Of a DNA stretch of 64,000 nt, positions 1-8,984 are shown one piece after another (position 1 is the first letter of the stretch; every line of letters begins with the position of its first letter). The notes under the pieces are model-generated. The model made no database searches and was not told where the DNA came from. It saw nothing but the letters and a program-made list of their open reading frames with translations. The position numbers were made by a program, and so were the translations under genes. The stretch comes from Vitreoscilla filiformis (GTDB taxonomy: Bacteria; Pseudomonadota; Gammaproteobacteria; Burkholderiales; Burkholderiaceae_C), in assembly GCF_002222655.1 (NCBI RefSeq), contig NZ_CP022423.1, positions 3,348,001-3,412,000 of the forward strand. Direction: 5' to 3'.

Positions 1-1
1 C

Positions 2-1537
2 GCACTGACGATGGGCATCACCTACTGGGCCTCCAACCGCACCAAGTCGGCAGCGGACTTCTACACCGCCGGTGGCGGCATCACCGGCTTCCAAAACGGC
101 TTGGCCATCGCGGGGGACTACATGTCCGCCGCCACGCTGCTGGGCCTGACCGCGCTGGTCTACGGCTCGGGTCTGGACGGCTACATCTACGCCATCTGCT
201 TCTTCGTCGGCTGGCCCGTGATTCTGTTCCTGATGGCCGAGCGCCTGCGCAACCTGGGCCGCTTCACCTTCTCGGACATCACCGCCTACCGCCTCGACGA
301 AGGCAAGGTGCGCACGATGGCTTCGATCGGCTCGCTGGTCGTGGTGTGCTTCTACCTGATCGCCCAGATGGTCGGCGCCGGTCAGCTCATCAAGCTGCTG
401 TTCGGTTTGGACTACAACGTCGCCGTGCTGGTGGTGGGCTGCTTGATGCTGGTCTACGTGATCAAGGGCGGCATGCTGGCCACCACGTGGGTGCAGATCA
501 TCAAAGCCTGCTTGCTGCTGGCTGGGGGCACCCTGGTGATGCTGTTGGCCATGAGCCAATTTGGCTTCAGCTACACCACGCTGATCGAACAAGCCACCGC
601 CGCGCACAAGAACGGCTGGAACATCATGAACACCGGCAAGCTGGTGGCCGATCCGGTGACGGCCATCTCGCTCGGCCTGGGCCTGATGTTTGGTATCGCG
701 GGCCTGCCGCACATCCTGATGCGCTTCTTCACGGTGACCAACGCCAAGGAAGCCCGCAAGTCGGTGCTGTACGCCTCGGGTTTCATCGCCTACTTCTTCA
801 ACGTGATCTTCCTGATGGGTCTGTGCGCCATCGTGATCGTCGGCCAAAACCCGGAGTTCTTTGAAGGCGGCACCGTCGGCGGCGAGCTGATCGGCGGCGG
901 CAACATGGTGGCGATGCACCTGTCCAAGGCCGTGGGCGGCAACCTGCTGCTGGGCTTCTTGGCGGCGGTGGCCTTCGCCACGATCTTGGCGGTGGTGTCG
1001 GGTCTGGCGCTGGCCGGTGCCTCGGCGGTGTCGCATGACCTGTACGCCCGTGTGATCAAGAAGGGCAAGGCCGCCGAAGCCGACGAAATGCGCATGTCGC
1101 GCATCGCCACCGTGGTGCTGGGCATCGTGGCGGTGGTGCTGGGCATTGCTTTCGAAAAGCAAAACGTGGCCTTCATGGTGGGTCTGGCCTTCGGTGTGGC
1201 GGCATCGAGCAACTTCCCGGTGCTGATCATGTCGATGTACTGGAAGGGCTTGACCACCCGTGGCGCCCTGGCCGGTGGTTACATTGGCTTGTTCACCGCT
1301 GTGACGTTGGTGGTGATGTCCAAGTCGGTGTGGGTGACGGTGCTGGGCAATGCCGCGCCGCTGTTCCCGTATGACCAACCCGCGCTGTTCTCCATGCCGG
1401 TGGCCTTCTTCTGCTGCTGGTTGTTCTCGGTGCTGGAAGGCAACAGCCAACGCGCCCAAGCCGAAAAGGCAGCGTTCGACGATCAGTTCGTGCGCGCCCA
1501 AACCGGCCATGGTGCTGCCGCAGCGTCGAACCACTGA
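2..1537 (+). CDS. actP: Cation/acetate symporter ActP, 5' end outside window
   Basis: Sodium:solute symporter (SSSF) family permease for acetate and related monocarboxylates, in the inner membrane. The frame is open to the left edge, so the first codons (about 30-40 residues by comparison with the ~550-residue E. coli protein) are missing. Visible landmarks typical of ActP are [20 protein letters not shown] near the N-terminus, [53 protein letters not shown] and [17 protein letters not shown]. There are about a dozen hydrophobic helices. The C-terminus ends in the usual soluble tail with RAQTGHG. A strong terminator follows 47 bases after the stop. A DUF485 gene often precedes actP, but that region is not in view. 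Family assignment is firm; the substrate is inferred from family resemblance. Confidence 0.95.
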   Translation, partial: ALTMGITYWASNRTKSAADFYTAGGGITGFQNGLAIAGDYMSAATLLGLTALVYGSGLDGYIYAICFFVGWPVILFLMAERLRNLGRFTFSDITAYRLDEGKVRTMASIGSLVVVCFYLIAQMVGAGQLIKLLFGLDYNVAVLVVGCLMLVYVIKGGMLATTWVQIIKACLLLAGGTLVMLLAMSQFGFSYTTLIEQATAAHKNGWNIMNTGKLVADPVTAISLGLGLMFGIAGLPHILMRFFTVTNAKEARKSVLYASGFIAYFFNVIFLMGLCAIVIVGQNPEFFEGGTVGGELIGGGNMVAMHLSKAVGGNLLLGFLAAVAFATILAVVSGLALAGASAVSHDLYARVIKKGKAAEADEMRMSRIATVVLGIVAVVLGIAFEKQNVAFMVGLAFGVAASSNFPVLIMSMYWKGLTTRGALAGGYIGLFTAVTLVVMSKSVWVTVLGNAAPLFPYDQPALFSMPVAFFCCWLFSVLEGNSQRAQAEKAAFDDQFVRAQTGHGAAAASNH

Positions 1538-1584
1538 TGCTTCACCCGTCGGCCAGCGGCTCCGGCTGCTGGCTTTACGCTTCA

Positions 1585-1612
1585 ACCCTCGGTGACCCCG
1601 AGGGTTTTTTTT
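1585..1612 (+). terminator. Rho-independent terminator of actP
   Basis: A perfect 8-bp stem (ACCCTCGG / CCGAGGGT) with a 5-nt loop is followed directly by seven T. It lies between the convergent actP and moeA genes. It reads best on the plus strand; the minus strand has no T-run. Confidence 0.9.
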
Positions 1613-1616
1613 CGCC

Positions 1617-2897
1617 TCACACCAGCCCGTCGAACAACCAAACGCTGACGTCGTCCCCCGCAGCGACGCTGCCTTGTTCGTGATCGAGCGCCACCAGCGC
1701 GTTGGCTTCGCACATGCTGCGCAGCACACCCGAGCTTTGTGAGCCCGTCAGGTGAACGTGCCATCCCCCATCGGGCGCCACGCTGACAATGCCCCGCTGG
1801 AACTCACTGCGCCCCGGGCGCTTGCGAATCGGCGCCACGCTGCGCGCCCGCAGGGCTGGCAGAGGCTGGGGTTGCGCTCCGGCCAGCGTCAGCAGGGCCT
1901 CGCGCACCAGCACGTAAAACGCCACCAACGCTGCCACCGGATTGCCCGGCAAGGCAAACAACGCCACCGGGCGGGGGAATCCGTCCGGCTGCGCGCCGCG
2001 CAAAGTGCCGAACGCAAATGGCCGCCCTGGCCGCATGGCCACCTTCCAAAATTCGACCTGCCCTCTGGCGGCCAGCAGTTCGCGGGTGTGGTCGGCGTCC
2101 CCGACACTCACGCCGCCGCTGGTCAACACCACATCGGCTTGGGTGATGGCGGCCTGCAAGGTGGCATCCAAAACCGCCCGGTCGTCGGCCACCAACCCCA
2201 GGTCGATCACGTCGAACCCCAACCGCGTCAAGGCCCCCATCAGGGTGTAGCGGTTGCTGTCGTAGATGCATCCGGGCGCCAACGGCTGGCCGGGCGCACG
2301 CAATTCGCTGCCCGTAGAGAACACGGCCACGCGCAAGCGCCGTCGCACGTTCACCTCGGCCACCCCCAGCGACGCGATCAGCCCGACATCGGCCGGGCGC
2401 AGCACACGCCCCGCCCGGATGGCCGGCTGTCCTTGGGCCAAATCTTCACCGCGACGGCGCCGGTTGTCGCCTGGACGCAACGTGCCAGGGGCCACGGTCA
2501 CCGTTTCTGCGCTGCATTGGCAGTGCTCGATGGGCACCACCGTGTCCAGCCCCGGTGGCATCACCGCGCCGGTCATGATGCGCACGCACTGGCCCCGTGC
2601 CACCGTGCCGGTGTAGGGCTGACCGGCCAGCACCGTCACGCCCAAAGGACGCAGCACCGTGGGCGCCTCGGGATGCAAATCGGCCCCATGGAAGGCATAA
2701 CCGTCCATGGCCGAGTTGTCATGCGCCGGAACGTCGATCGGCGAAACCACATCCTCGGCCAGCACCCGGCACAGCGCCGACGCCAACCCCACCCGCTCAC
2801 ACGCCTGCAACGGCGACAACGCCGCCGCGATGCGCGCACGCGCCACCGCCACGGGCAGATCGGCCTCTCGGCCCCATTCAACAGACACCGCACACAC
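1617..2897 (-). CDS. moeA: Molybdopterin molybdenumtransferase MoeA
   Basis: Cytoplasmic enzyme that inserts molybdate into adenylated molybdopterin, the last step of molybdenum cofactor synthesis. Family landmarks in order: HDNSAMDGYAF (domain I), PGDNRRRRGEDLAQG, the MoCF/MogA-like core with FSTGSEL, IYDSNRYTL and DVVLTSGGVSVGDADH, then ALPGNPVAALVAFYVLVREA before the C-terminal beta-barrel domain. The frame opens upstream at a TTG (2930). I prefer the GTG at 2897 because GGAAGGG stands at a good distance before it, giving 426 residues against 411 in E. coli. It is transcribed alone and faces actP. The 171-bp gap to the alpha-2-macroglobulin gene must hold divergent promoters. Confidence 0.93.
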   Translation of the reverse strand: MCAVSVEWGREADLPVAVARARIAAALSPLQACERVGLASALCRVLAEDVVSPIDVPAHDNSAMDGYAFHGADLHPEAPTVLRPLGVTVLAGQPYTGTVARGQCVRIMTGAVMPPGLDTVVPIEHCQCSAETVTVAPGTLRPGDNRRRRGEDLAQGQPAIRAGRVLRPADVGLIASLGVAEVNVRRRLRVAVFSTGSELRAPGQPLAPGCIYDSNRYTLMGALTRLGFDVIDLGLVADDRAVLDATLQAAITQADVVLTSGGVSVGDADHTRELLAARGQVEFWKVAMRPGRPFAFGTLRGAQPDGFPRPVALFALPGNPVAALVAFYVLVREALLTLAGAQPQPLPALRARSVAPIRKRPGRSEFQRGIVSVAPDGGWHVHLTGSQSSGVLRSMCEANALVALDHEQGSVAAGDDVSVWLFDGLV

Positions 2898-3068
2898 TGG
2901 GTTGTCCCTTCCTTCAACAGAGTCACGCAAGATGGCGCGGGATTGTGCGCCGCCATCCCCAGCTCCAGAGCCTCCCCGGCCACAGCGCGGATTCCCACGG
3001 GCCTTGCGCTCCCCCTACACTGCCGCCAGCGCCGTCCACCGGCGAGCAGAAGATGGGGGAAACAGACA

Positions 3069-6000
3069 ATGGGTACTCGCCGCACCACCGCACTGCATGC
3101 ACTGCAACACCTCGCCGCATGGGGGCTGGCCGCGCTGGCGTCCAGTACGTGGGCGGCCAAGGTCACGGGCGTCACCCCGCAGGGTGAGGTGCCTCATGTG
3201 CGCGAAGTGCGCGTCGCCTTCGAAGGGGCCGATCTGCCCGGTGATGATCTGCGCGCCCCCGCCCCATTCACGCTGCGCTGCAACGGCCAAGAGGTGCGCG
3301 GCAGTGGCTATTGGAATTTCAAAAAGCAGTGGGTGTTCGACCTAGAGCAACCCTTGGGGGCCGGCAGCCGCTGCGAGCTGCAACCCAGCGGCAAACTCAA
3401 ACTGGAAGGCAACACCCGTTTCACTTTCAGCACGGGTGGCCCCGCGCTGGCGCAGGTCTGGCCGGGGGAATACCAAGCGATTGAGGAGCAGCAAAACTTC
3501 TTGGTGCGCTTGACGGGGCCGGCTTCGGTTGAATCGGTGCGGCGTTTTGCTTGGTGCGAGCAAGAGGGCGTGGGGGATCGCATCGGCCTCCAAGTGGTGA
3601 CGGGGGCCCCGCGTGAGGCGTTGCTCAAACGCTACCAATTGGCCGCTGTGGCCGATCGCACCTTGATGCTGGCGTGTGACCGGCCTTTCGCGCCGGGCAG
3701 CAAAGTGCGGCTGGTGTGGGGGACGGGCATTGCCGCTTCCAGCCAAACCAGTTTGATCAACCGTGCGCAAGATGTGCGCAATTGGACGGTTCGGGAGCGC
3801 TTCGAAGCCTCCATGAGCTGCGAACGCGAACGCGCCCAAGCGCCCTGCATGCCCTTGCGCCCGATCCGCCTGAGTTTCAACGCCAACGTGCCCCGCGAAC
3901 TGGCCCTGGCCGTGCGCTTGGTGCCCGAAGGCGGCGGCGGCGCTTTGGCGCCGAGTTTGCAAGATGACACCGGCAGCAGCGGCCCCAGCAACACGGTCAG
4001 CGAGCTGCACTTTCCATCGCCTTTGCCGGTGTCCACCCGCTTCAAACTGGTGTTGCCGGCGGGGCTGAAGGACGAGTCTGGCCGAGCTTTGGCCAACGCC
4101 AGCAGCTTCCCGTTGGGGGTGGCCACGGGGGCCATGCCGCCGCTGGCCAAATTCGCCGCCGCACCCTTTGGCATTTTGGAAGCCGGGCCGGACACGGTGC
4201 TGCCCATCACCGTGCGCCATGTGCAGGCCGACTTGCGCGGCGGTGGCACCGTGCGCGTCAAGCGCTTGGATGCCAGCGTGCCCGATGAACAGTTGCTCCA
4301 GTGGATGGCCCGCCTGCAAAAATTCCACGAAAGCACCCTCAGCCCGAAAGAAGCCGGCGTGCCCGCCTCCATGGGCCGCATCCCACCGGGCGGGAACCAG
4401 CCGGAAGTTGCCTCACGCGAAGTCTCGCTGCTGACCCGCGAAACCGACACGCGCAAACTCACCTTGCCCAGCACGGCTGCGCCCGAACCCAGTGGCAGCG
4501 CCTCCTCCCCCGCCGAGAAAAACCTCACCGAAGTGATGGGCCTGCCCCTCACGGACAACGGTTACCACCTGGTGGAAGTCGAATCCAAATTGCTTGGGAA
4601 ATCGCTGCTCGCCAAGGCCGCCCCGATGTACGTACGCACCGGCGTTTTGGTGACGCAAATGGGCGTTCACTTCAAAAAAGGCCGGGAAAACAGCCTGGTG
4701 TGGGTGACTTCGCTGGATCGCGCCCGCCCCGTGGCCGGCGCCCAGGTGGCGGTGAACGACTGCCAAGGCCACACCGTCTGGCAAGGGCAAACCGACGAGC
4801 GCGGCGTGGCCCACATCCCACGCGGCTTCAATGACGATCACAACGATTGCCTGATGCGCTGGGCTTGGTTCGTCACCGCCCGCAAAACCGATGCCGCCGG
4901 ACGCACCGACCTGTCCTTCATGTTCAGCGATTGGCACGATGGGGTCGAGCCCTGGCGCTTCGATCTGCCCACCGCCAGTGGCAGCCAGTTGGATGAACGG
5001 GTGCATACGGTGCTGGATCGCACCTTGTTCCGTGCGGGTGAAACCGTGTCGATGAAGCATTTTTTCCGCGTGGACACGTCACGCGGCCTGTCGCTGCCCG
5101 CCCCGCGTGATTTACCCACCCATGCGGTGATTCACGGCCCCGGCGGCAGTGAGGTCAAACTGCCTTTGCAGTGGAAACATGGCAGCGCTTCGGCCCAATG
5201 GGCGATTCCGGCCACCGCCAAACTCGGTTCCTACCAAATCAGCCTGGGCCGCGAGGGGGACTCGCAACAGCAATGGTGGTCCAGCGAATTCCGGGTGGAA
5301 GCGTTTCGCTTGCCGGTGCTGGATGCCCGCATGAGCCCCCCCACTGGCGACGTGATCGCCCCCAAAGATTTGGCGTTGGATGTGTCCTTGGCTTGGCGCA
5401 ATGGTGGGGGCTTGGCCAAAACGCCGGGCCGCGTGTCGGCCCTGCTGCGCACCCGTGAACCCGATTGGGAGTCGTACAGCAGTTACCAATTTTTGCCGGC
5501 TCAGAGCACGTCGGATTTTTACGATCCCGACGAAACCTACGCCGCCGAAGACAGCGACCCCACTCAGCAACTCGTGGCCGACCGGCTGGCACTGACCACC
5601 GACGGCAAGGGCAGTGCCCGCGTGCAGCTCAAAAACCTGCCAGCAGTGCAACGCCCCATGATGTTGGTGGCCGAACTGGAGTTCAACGACCCGAACGGCG
5701 AAGTGCAAACCGTGACGCGCAACATCCCCGTGTGGCCAGCGGCGCGCATGGTGGGCATTCAGGCGCAATCGTGGGCGTCCAGCGGCAGTTCGGCGCGTGT
5801 CAAAACCGTGGTCATCAACCCGCGTGGCCAGGCCATCGGCGGGCACCCGGTGGTGGTCAAAGCCCGGCAGGTGCAGTGGATCACCACGCGCAAACGCATG
5901 GTCGGTGGTTTTTACGCCTATGACCAGCGCGAGGAAGTCAAGGATTTGGGCACGGTCTGCGAAGGCAAGAGCGACGAACGCGGCCTGTTCGAGTGCGAAG

Positions 6001-8984
6001 CCCCGCTCAAAGCCAACGGCCAAGTGCAACTGCAAGCCGAAGTGCGCGACGATGCCGGGCGCGTGGCTCAAGCCGGCACCACCGTCTGGGTAAGCACGCC
6101 GGGCAACGACACCTGGTTCCCCCAAGACAACGACGACCGCATCGAACTCGTGCCCGAACAGCGCGAATTGCAACCAGGCCAAACCGCACGCCTGCAAGTG
6201 CGCATGCCGTTCCGCCAAGCCACAGCGCTGGTGACGGTGGAACGCGAGGGCATCCTGCAAACGGAGGTGGTGTCCCTCTCCGGGGATCGTCCGGTGATCG
6301 AGGTGAAGATCCCCGGTGGCCGGGATGCCGTGCAAAGCTGGGCACCCAACGTCTACGTCAGCGCCTTGGTGGTGCGGGGCCGGGTGCGCGAAGTGCCCTG
6401 GTATTCCTTCTTCCAATGGGGTTGGCGCACCCCGCTCGAATGGTGGAACGCCTGGCGCCATGAAAACCCGCAGTGGCAACCGCCCACGGCCATGGTCGAT
6501 CTGGCCAAGCCTTCGTTCAAGCTGGGGGTAACCTCGCTCAAAATCGGGCTGGCCGACCATGCGCTGAAGGTCGATGTCCAGACCGACAAAGCCCAATACG
6601 GTGTGCGTCAGGTGGCCAAAGTCACCCTGAACGTGACACGCAACGGCACCCCCGTGGCCGGCGCCCATGTGGCGTTTGCCGCTGTGGACGAAGCCCTGTT
6701 GGCCCTGCGCGACAACCCCACCTGGGATTTGCTCGGCGCCATGATGACCACCCGCCCTTGGGGTGTGGAAACTTCAACGGCCCAGGGTGAAATCATCGGT
6801 CGGCGCCACCATGGCCGCAAAGCCCTGCCCGCCGGCGGCGGCGGCGGGATGAACCCGACGCGGGAGCTGTTCGACACTTTGTTGCTGTGGCGCCCCGATG
6901 TGGTCACCGATGCGCAAGGCCGCGCCACCCTGGAAGTGCCGCTCAACGACTCGCTGACACGCTTCCGCTTCGTGGCCATCGCCGATGCCGCCGGAGCGGC
7001 CATCGACGGCGAAACCCTGGCCGACCGCTTCGGCACCGGCCACGCCAACGTGACGGTGTCGCAGGACGTGCAACTGCTGGCCGGCTTGCCGCTGGCCGCC
7101 CGCGAGGGGGATCAGTTCGAAGCCGGTTTCACCGTGCGCAACGGCACTCAAAAGCCGATGAGTTTGGACATCGTGCCGCAAGTCACCGTCGAAGGCGTAG
7201 GCACGCCGGCCACCCTCAAGCTGGCGGCACGCCAAATCGAGTTGGCGGCGGGTCAATCCCAGGAAGTGGGCTGGCCGGTCGAGGTGCCCGTCGGGGCCCA
7301 GCGGCTGCGCTGGACCCTCAGCGCCAAAGACCGCAGCAGCGGCGCCCAGGACAAACTCGCGCTCCAGTTGCCCATTTTCCCGGCGGTGCCGGTGCAGGCT
7401 TGGCAGGCCCAGCTCCAGCAAATCGGCCCAGAGGGGGTGAACCTGTCGATGACGCTGCCCAGCGGTGCGTTGCTGCAACCCGGCCAAACGCAGGTGGCCC
7501 GAGGCGGCGTTCAAGTGATGTTGCAGCCCTCGTTGGCCGGCGCATTGCCGGGCGTGCAGCGTTTCTTCGAAGCCTATCCGTTCAGTTGCCTGGAGCAGCG
7601 CAGCTCACGCGCCGTCGGTTTGGCCGATGGGGCGGCTTGGCGGCAGATCGTGGCCGATCTGCCGGGTTACCTGGATGACGATGGGCTGGCCCACTACTAT
7701 CCGCCGCCCGAAGGCAGCGCTGCGCGTGGCAGTGACCGGCTCACCGCGTATCTGGTGGCGCTGGCCCATGAGTCCGGCCAAGCACTGCCGCCGCAGGAAC
7801 TGACGCGCATGCTCGGTGGCCTGACCGCCTTTGTGGAAGGTCGGCTGGAGCGCCGCAGTTACGGGCCCAAGTCCGACCTGGATGTGCGCAAACTGGCGGC
7901 ACTCGAAGCCCTGTCGCGCCACAACCAAGCCTATGCACGGCAACTGGGGTCGATCCAGATCGTGCCCGCGCAGTGGCCGACCGCCGCGCTGATCGACTGG
8001 TGGAACCTGCTGCGCCGGGTCAAGGACATTCCCGAACGCGAACGCCTGATGGCCGAGGCGGGCCAGTTGCTGCGCGCCCGTCTGGTCGCCACCAGCACCA
8101 GCTTGCGTTTCACCACCGAGGACTCGGATCTGTGGTGGTGGCTGATGGACAGCCCGGACGCCAACGCCGCTCGCCTGATCCTGGCCGCGATGGAGCAACC
8201 CGACTGGCGTGCCGATCTGCCCATGCTGCTGCAAGGCGCACTGGCACGCCAACAGCGCGGGGCCTGGCTGACCACCACGGCCAACGCTTGGGGCACGCTG
8301 GCGGTGCGTCAATTCGCCCGACGTTTTGAGCGTCAGCCCGTGGCCGGGCGCACCGAGTTGGCTTGGAGCACGGCCAGCGCAGCGCAGCGTCTGGACTGGC
8401 GCGCCAAACCCGAAGGCGGCACGGTGATGCTGCCTTGGCCTTCCGGCGGCACGGGCAGTTTGAACCTGCGCCACAACGGCAACGGCCAGCCTTGGGCGCT
8501 GGTGCAATCGATGGCGGCGGTGCCGCTGACCAGTCCGGTGTCCGCCGGCTACACCTTGCGCCGCAGCGTGCAACCTGTGTTGCAGCAGGTGCCGGGCCGT
8601 TGGAGCCGGGGGGATGTGCTGCGCATCAAACTGGATGTCGAAGCGCGGGCCGACATGAGCTGGGTGGGTCTGAGCGATCCGCTGCCAGCCGGGGCCACCG
8701 TGCTGGGCAACGGTTTGGGGCGCGACAGTGCCCTCCTCGCTGCCAGCGGCGCCGAAGCCGGTGACGGCGCCGGCAACGCGGCACTCACCTACATCGAGCG
8801 GGCGCCCGAAGCTTGGCGTGGCGTGCTGGAGTGGCTGCCACGCGGCAAACACCAGTTCAGCTACACGGTGCGGCTGAACAACAGCGGGCGTTTTGCCTTG
8901 CCTCCGAGCCGCATTGAAGCCATGTATGCCCCGGCCACCTTCGCCGAAGTGCCCAATGCCGTGCTGGAGGTGGCGCCCAAGTGA
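3069..8984 (+). CDS. Secreted bacterial alpha-2-macroglobulin with thioester
   Basis: Large periplasmic protease-trap protein of the YfhM type, 1971 residues (E. coli YfhM has 1653). The start at 3069 gives a signal peptide ending around residue 30 (ASSTWAA). There is no lipobox cysteine, unlike lipoprotein YfhM, so it is probably soluble. A long series of MG-type beta domains precedes the conserved MNPTRELFDTLLLWRPDVV region. The thioester motif CLEQ is intact at C1507-Q1510, followed by the alpha-helical thioester domain and a C-terminal receptor-like domain. The stop overlaps the GTG start of pbpC (GTGA), so the two are translationally coupled, as in E. coli yfhM-pbpC. The known role of the family is to trap proteases that breach the outer membrane while PbpC repairs the wall. 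The open frame extends back to 1752, but that part is antisense to moeA and is not coding. Confidence 0.93.
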   Translation: MGTRRTTALHALQHLAAWGLAALASSTWAAKVTGVTPQGEVPHVREVRVAFEGADLPGDDLRAPAPFTLRCNGQEVRGSGYWNFKKQWVFDLEQPLGAGSRCELQPSGKLKLEGNTRFTFSTGGPALAQVWPGEYQAIEEQQNFLVRLTGPASVESVRRFAWCEQEGVGDRIGLQVVTGAPREALLKRYQLAAVADRTLMLACDRPFAPGSKVRLVWGTGIAASSQTSLINRAQDVRNWTVRERFEASMSCERERAQAPCMPLRPIRLSFNANVPRELALAVRLVPEGGGGALAPSLQDDTGSSGPSNTVSELHFPSPLPVSTRFKLVLPAGLKDESGRALANASSFPLGVATGAMPPLAKFAAAPFGILEAGPDTVLPITVRHVQADLRGGGTVRVKRLDASVPDEQLLQWMARLQKFHESTLSPKEAGVPASMGRIPPGGNQPEVASREVSLLTRETDTRKLTLPSTAAPEPSGSASSPAEKNLTEVMGLPLTDNGYHLVEVESKLLGKSLLAKAAPMYVRTGVLVTQMGVHFKKGRENSLVWVTSLDRARPVAGAQVAVNDCQGHTVWQGQTDERGVAHIPRGFNDDHNDCLMRWAWFVTARKTDAAGRTDLSFMFSDWHDGVEPWRFDLPTASGSQLDERVHTVLDRTLFRAGETVSMKHFFRVDTSRGLSLPAPRDLPTHAVIHGPGGSEVKLPLQWKHGSASAQWAIPATAKLGSYQISLGREGDSQQQWWSSEFRVEAFRLPVLDARMSPPTGDVIAPKDLALDVSLAWRNGGGLAKTPGRVSALLRTREPDWESYSSYQFLPAQSTSDFYDPDETYAAEDSDPTQQLVADRLALTTDGKGSARVQLKNLPAVQRPMMLVAELEFNDPNGEVQTVTRNIPVWPAARMVGIQAQSWASSGSSARVKTVVINPRGQAIGGHPVVVKARQVQWITTRKRMVGGFYAYDQREEVKDLGTVCEGKSDERGLFECEAPLKANGQVQLQAEVRDDAGRVAQAGTTVWVSTPGNDTWFPQDNDDRIELVPEQRELQPGQTARLQVRMPFRQATALVTVEREGILQTEVVSLSGDRPVIEVKIPGGRDAVQSWAPNVYVSALVVRGRVREVPWYSFFQWGWRTPLEWWNAWRHENPQWQPPTAMVDLAKPSFKLGVTSLKIGLADHALKVDVQTDKAQYGVRQVAKVTLNVTRNGTPVAGAHVAFAAVDEALLALRDNPTWDLLGAMMTTRPWGVETSTAQGEIIGRRHHGRKALPAGGGGGMNPTRELFDTLLLWRPDVVTDAQGRATLEVPLNDSLTRFRFVAIADAAGAAIDGETLADRFGTGHANVTVSQDVQLLAGLPLAAREGDQFEAGFTVRNGTQKPMSLDIVPQVTVEGVGTPATLKLAARQIELAAGQSQEVGWPVEVPVGAQRLRWTLSAKDRSSGAQDKLALQLPIFPAVPVQAWQAQLQQIGPEGVNLSMTLPSGALLQPGQTQVARGGVQVMLQPSLAGALPGVQRFFEAYPFSCLEQRSSRAVGLADGAAWRQIVADLPGYLDDDGLAHYYPPPEGSAARGSDRLTAYLVALAHESGQALPPQELTRMLGGLTAFVEGRLERRSYGPKSDLDVRKLAALEALSRHNQAYARQLGSIQIVPAQWPTAALIDWWNLLRRVKDIPERERLMAEAGQLLRARLVATSTSLRFTTEDSDLWWWLMDSPDANAARLILAAMEQPDWRADLPMLLQGALARQQRGAWLTTTANAWGTLAVRQFARRFERQPVAGRTELAWSTASAAQRLDWRAKPEGGTVMLPWPSGGTGSLNLRHNGNGQPWALVQSMAAVPLTSPVSAGYTLRRSVQPVLQQVPGRWSRGDVLRIKLDVEARADMSWVGLSDPLPAGATVLGNGLGRDSALLAASGAEAGDGAGNAALTYIERAPEAWRGVLEWLPRGKHQFSYTVRLNNSGRFALPPSRIEAMYAPATFAEVPNAVLEVAPK

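Noticed and set aside
1752..3068. Long open frame upstream of the alpha-2-macroglobulin start
   Set aside because: It is antisense to moeA, Arg/His/Gln-rich like random GC-rich sequence, and a signal peptide with a start codon lies at 3069.
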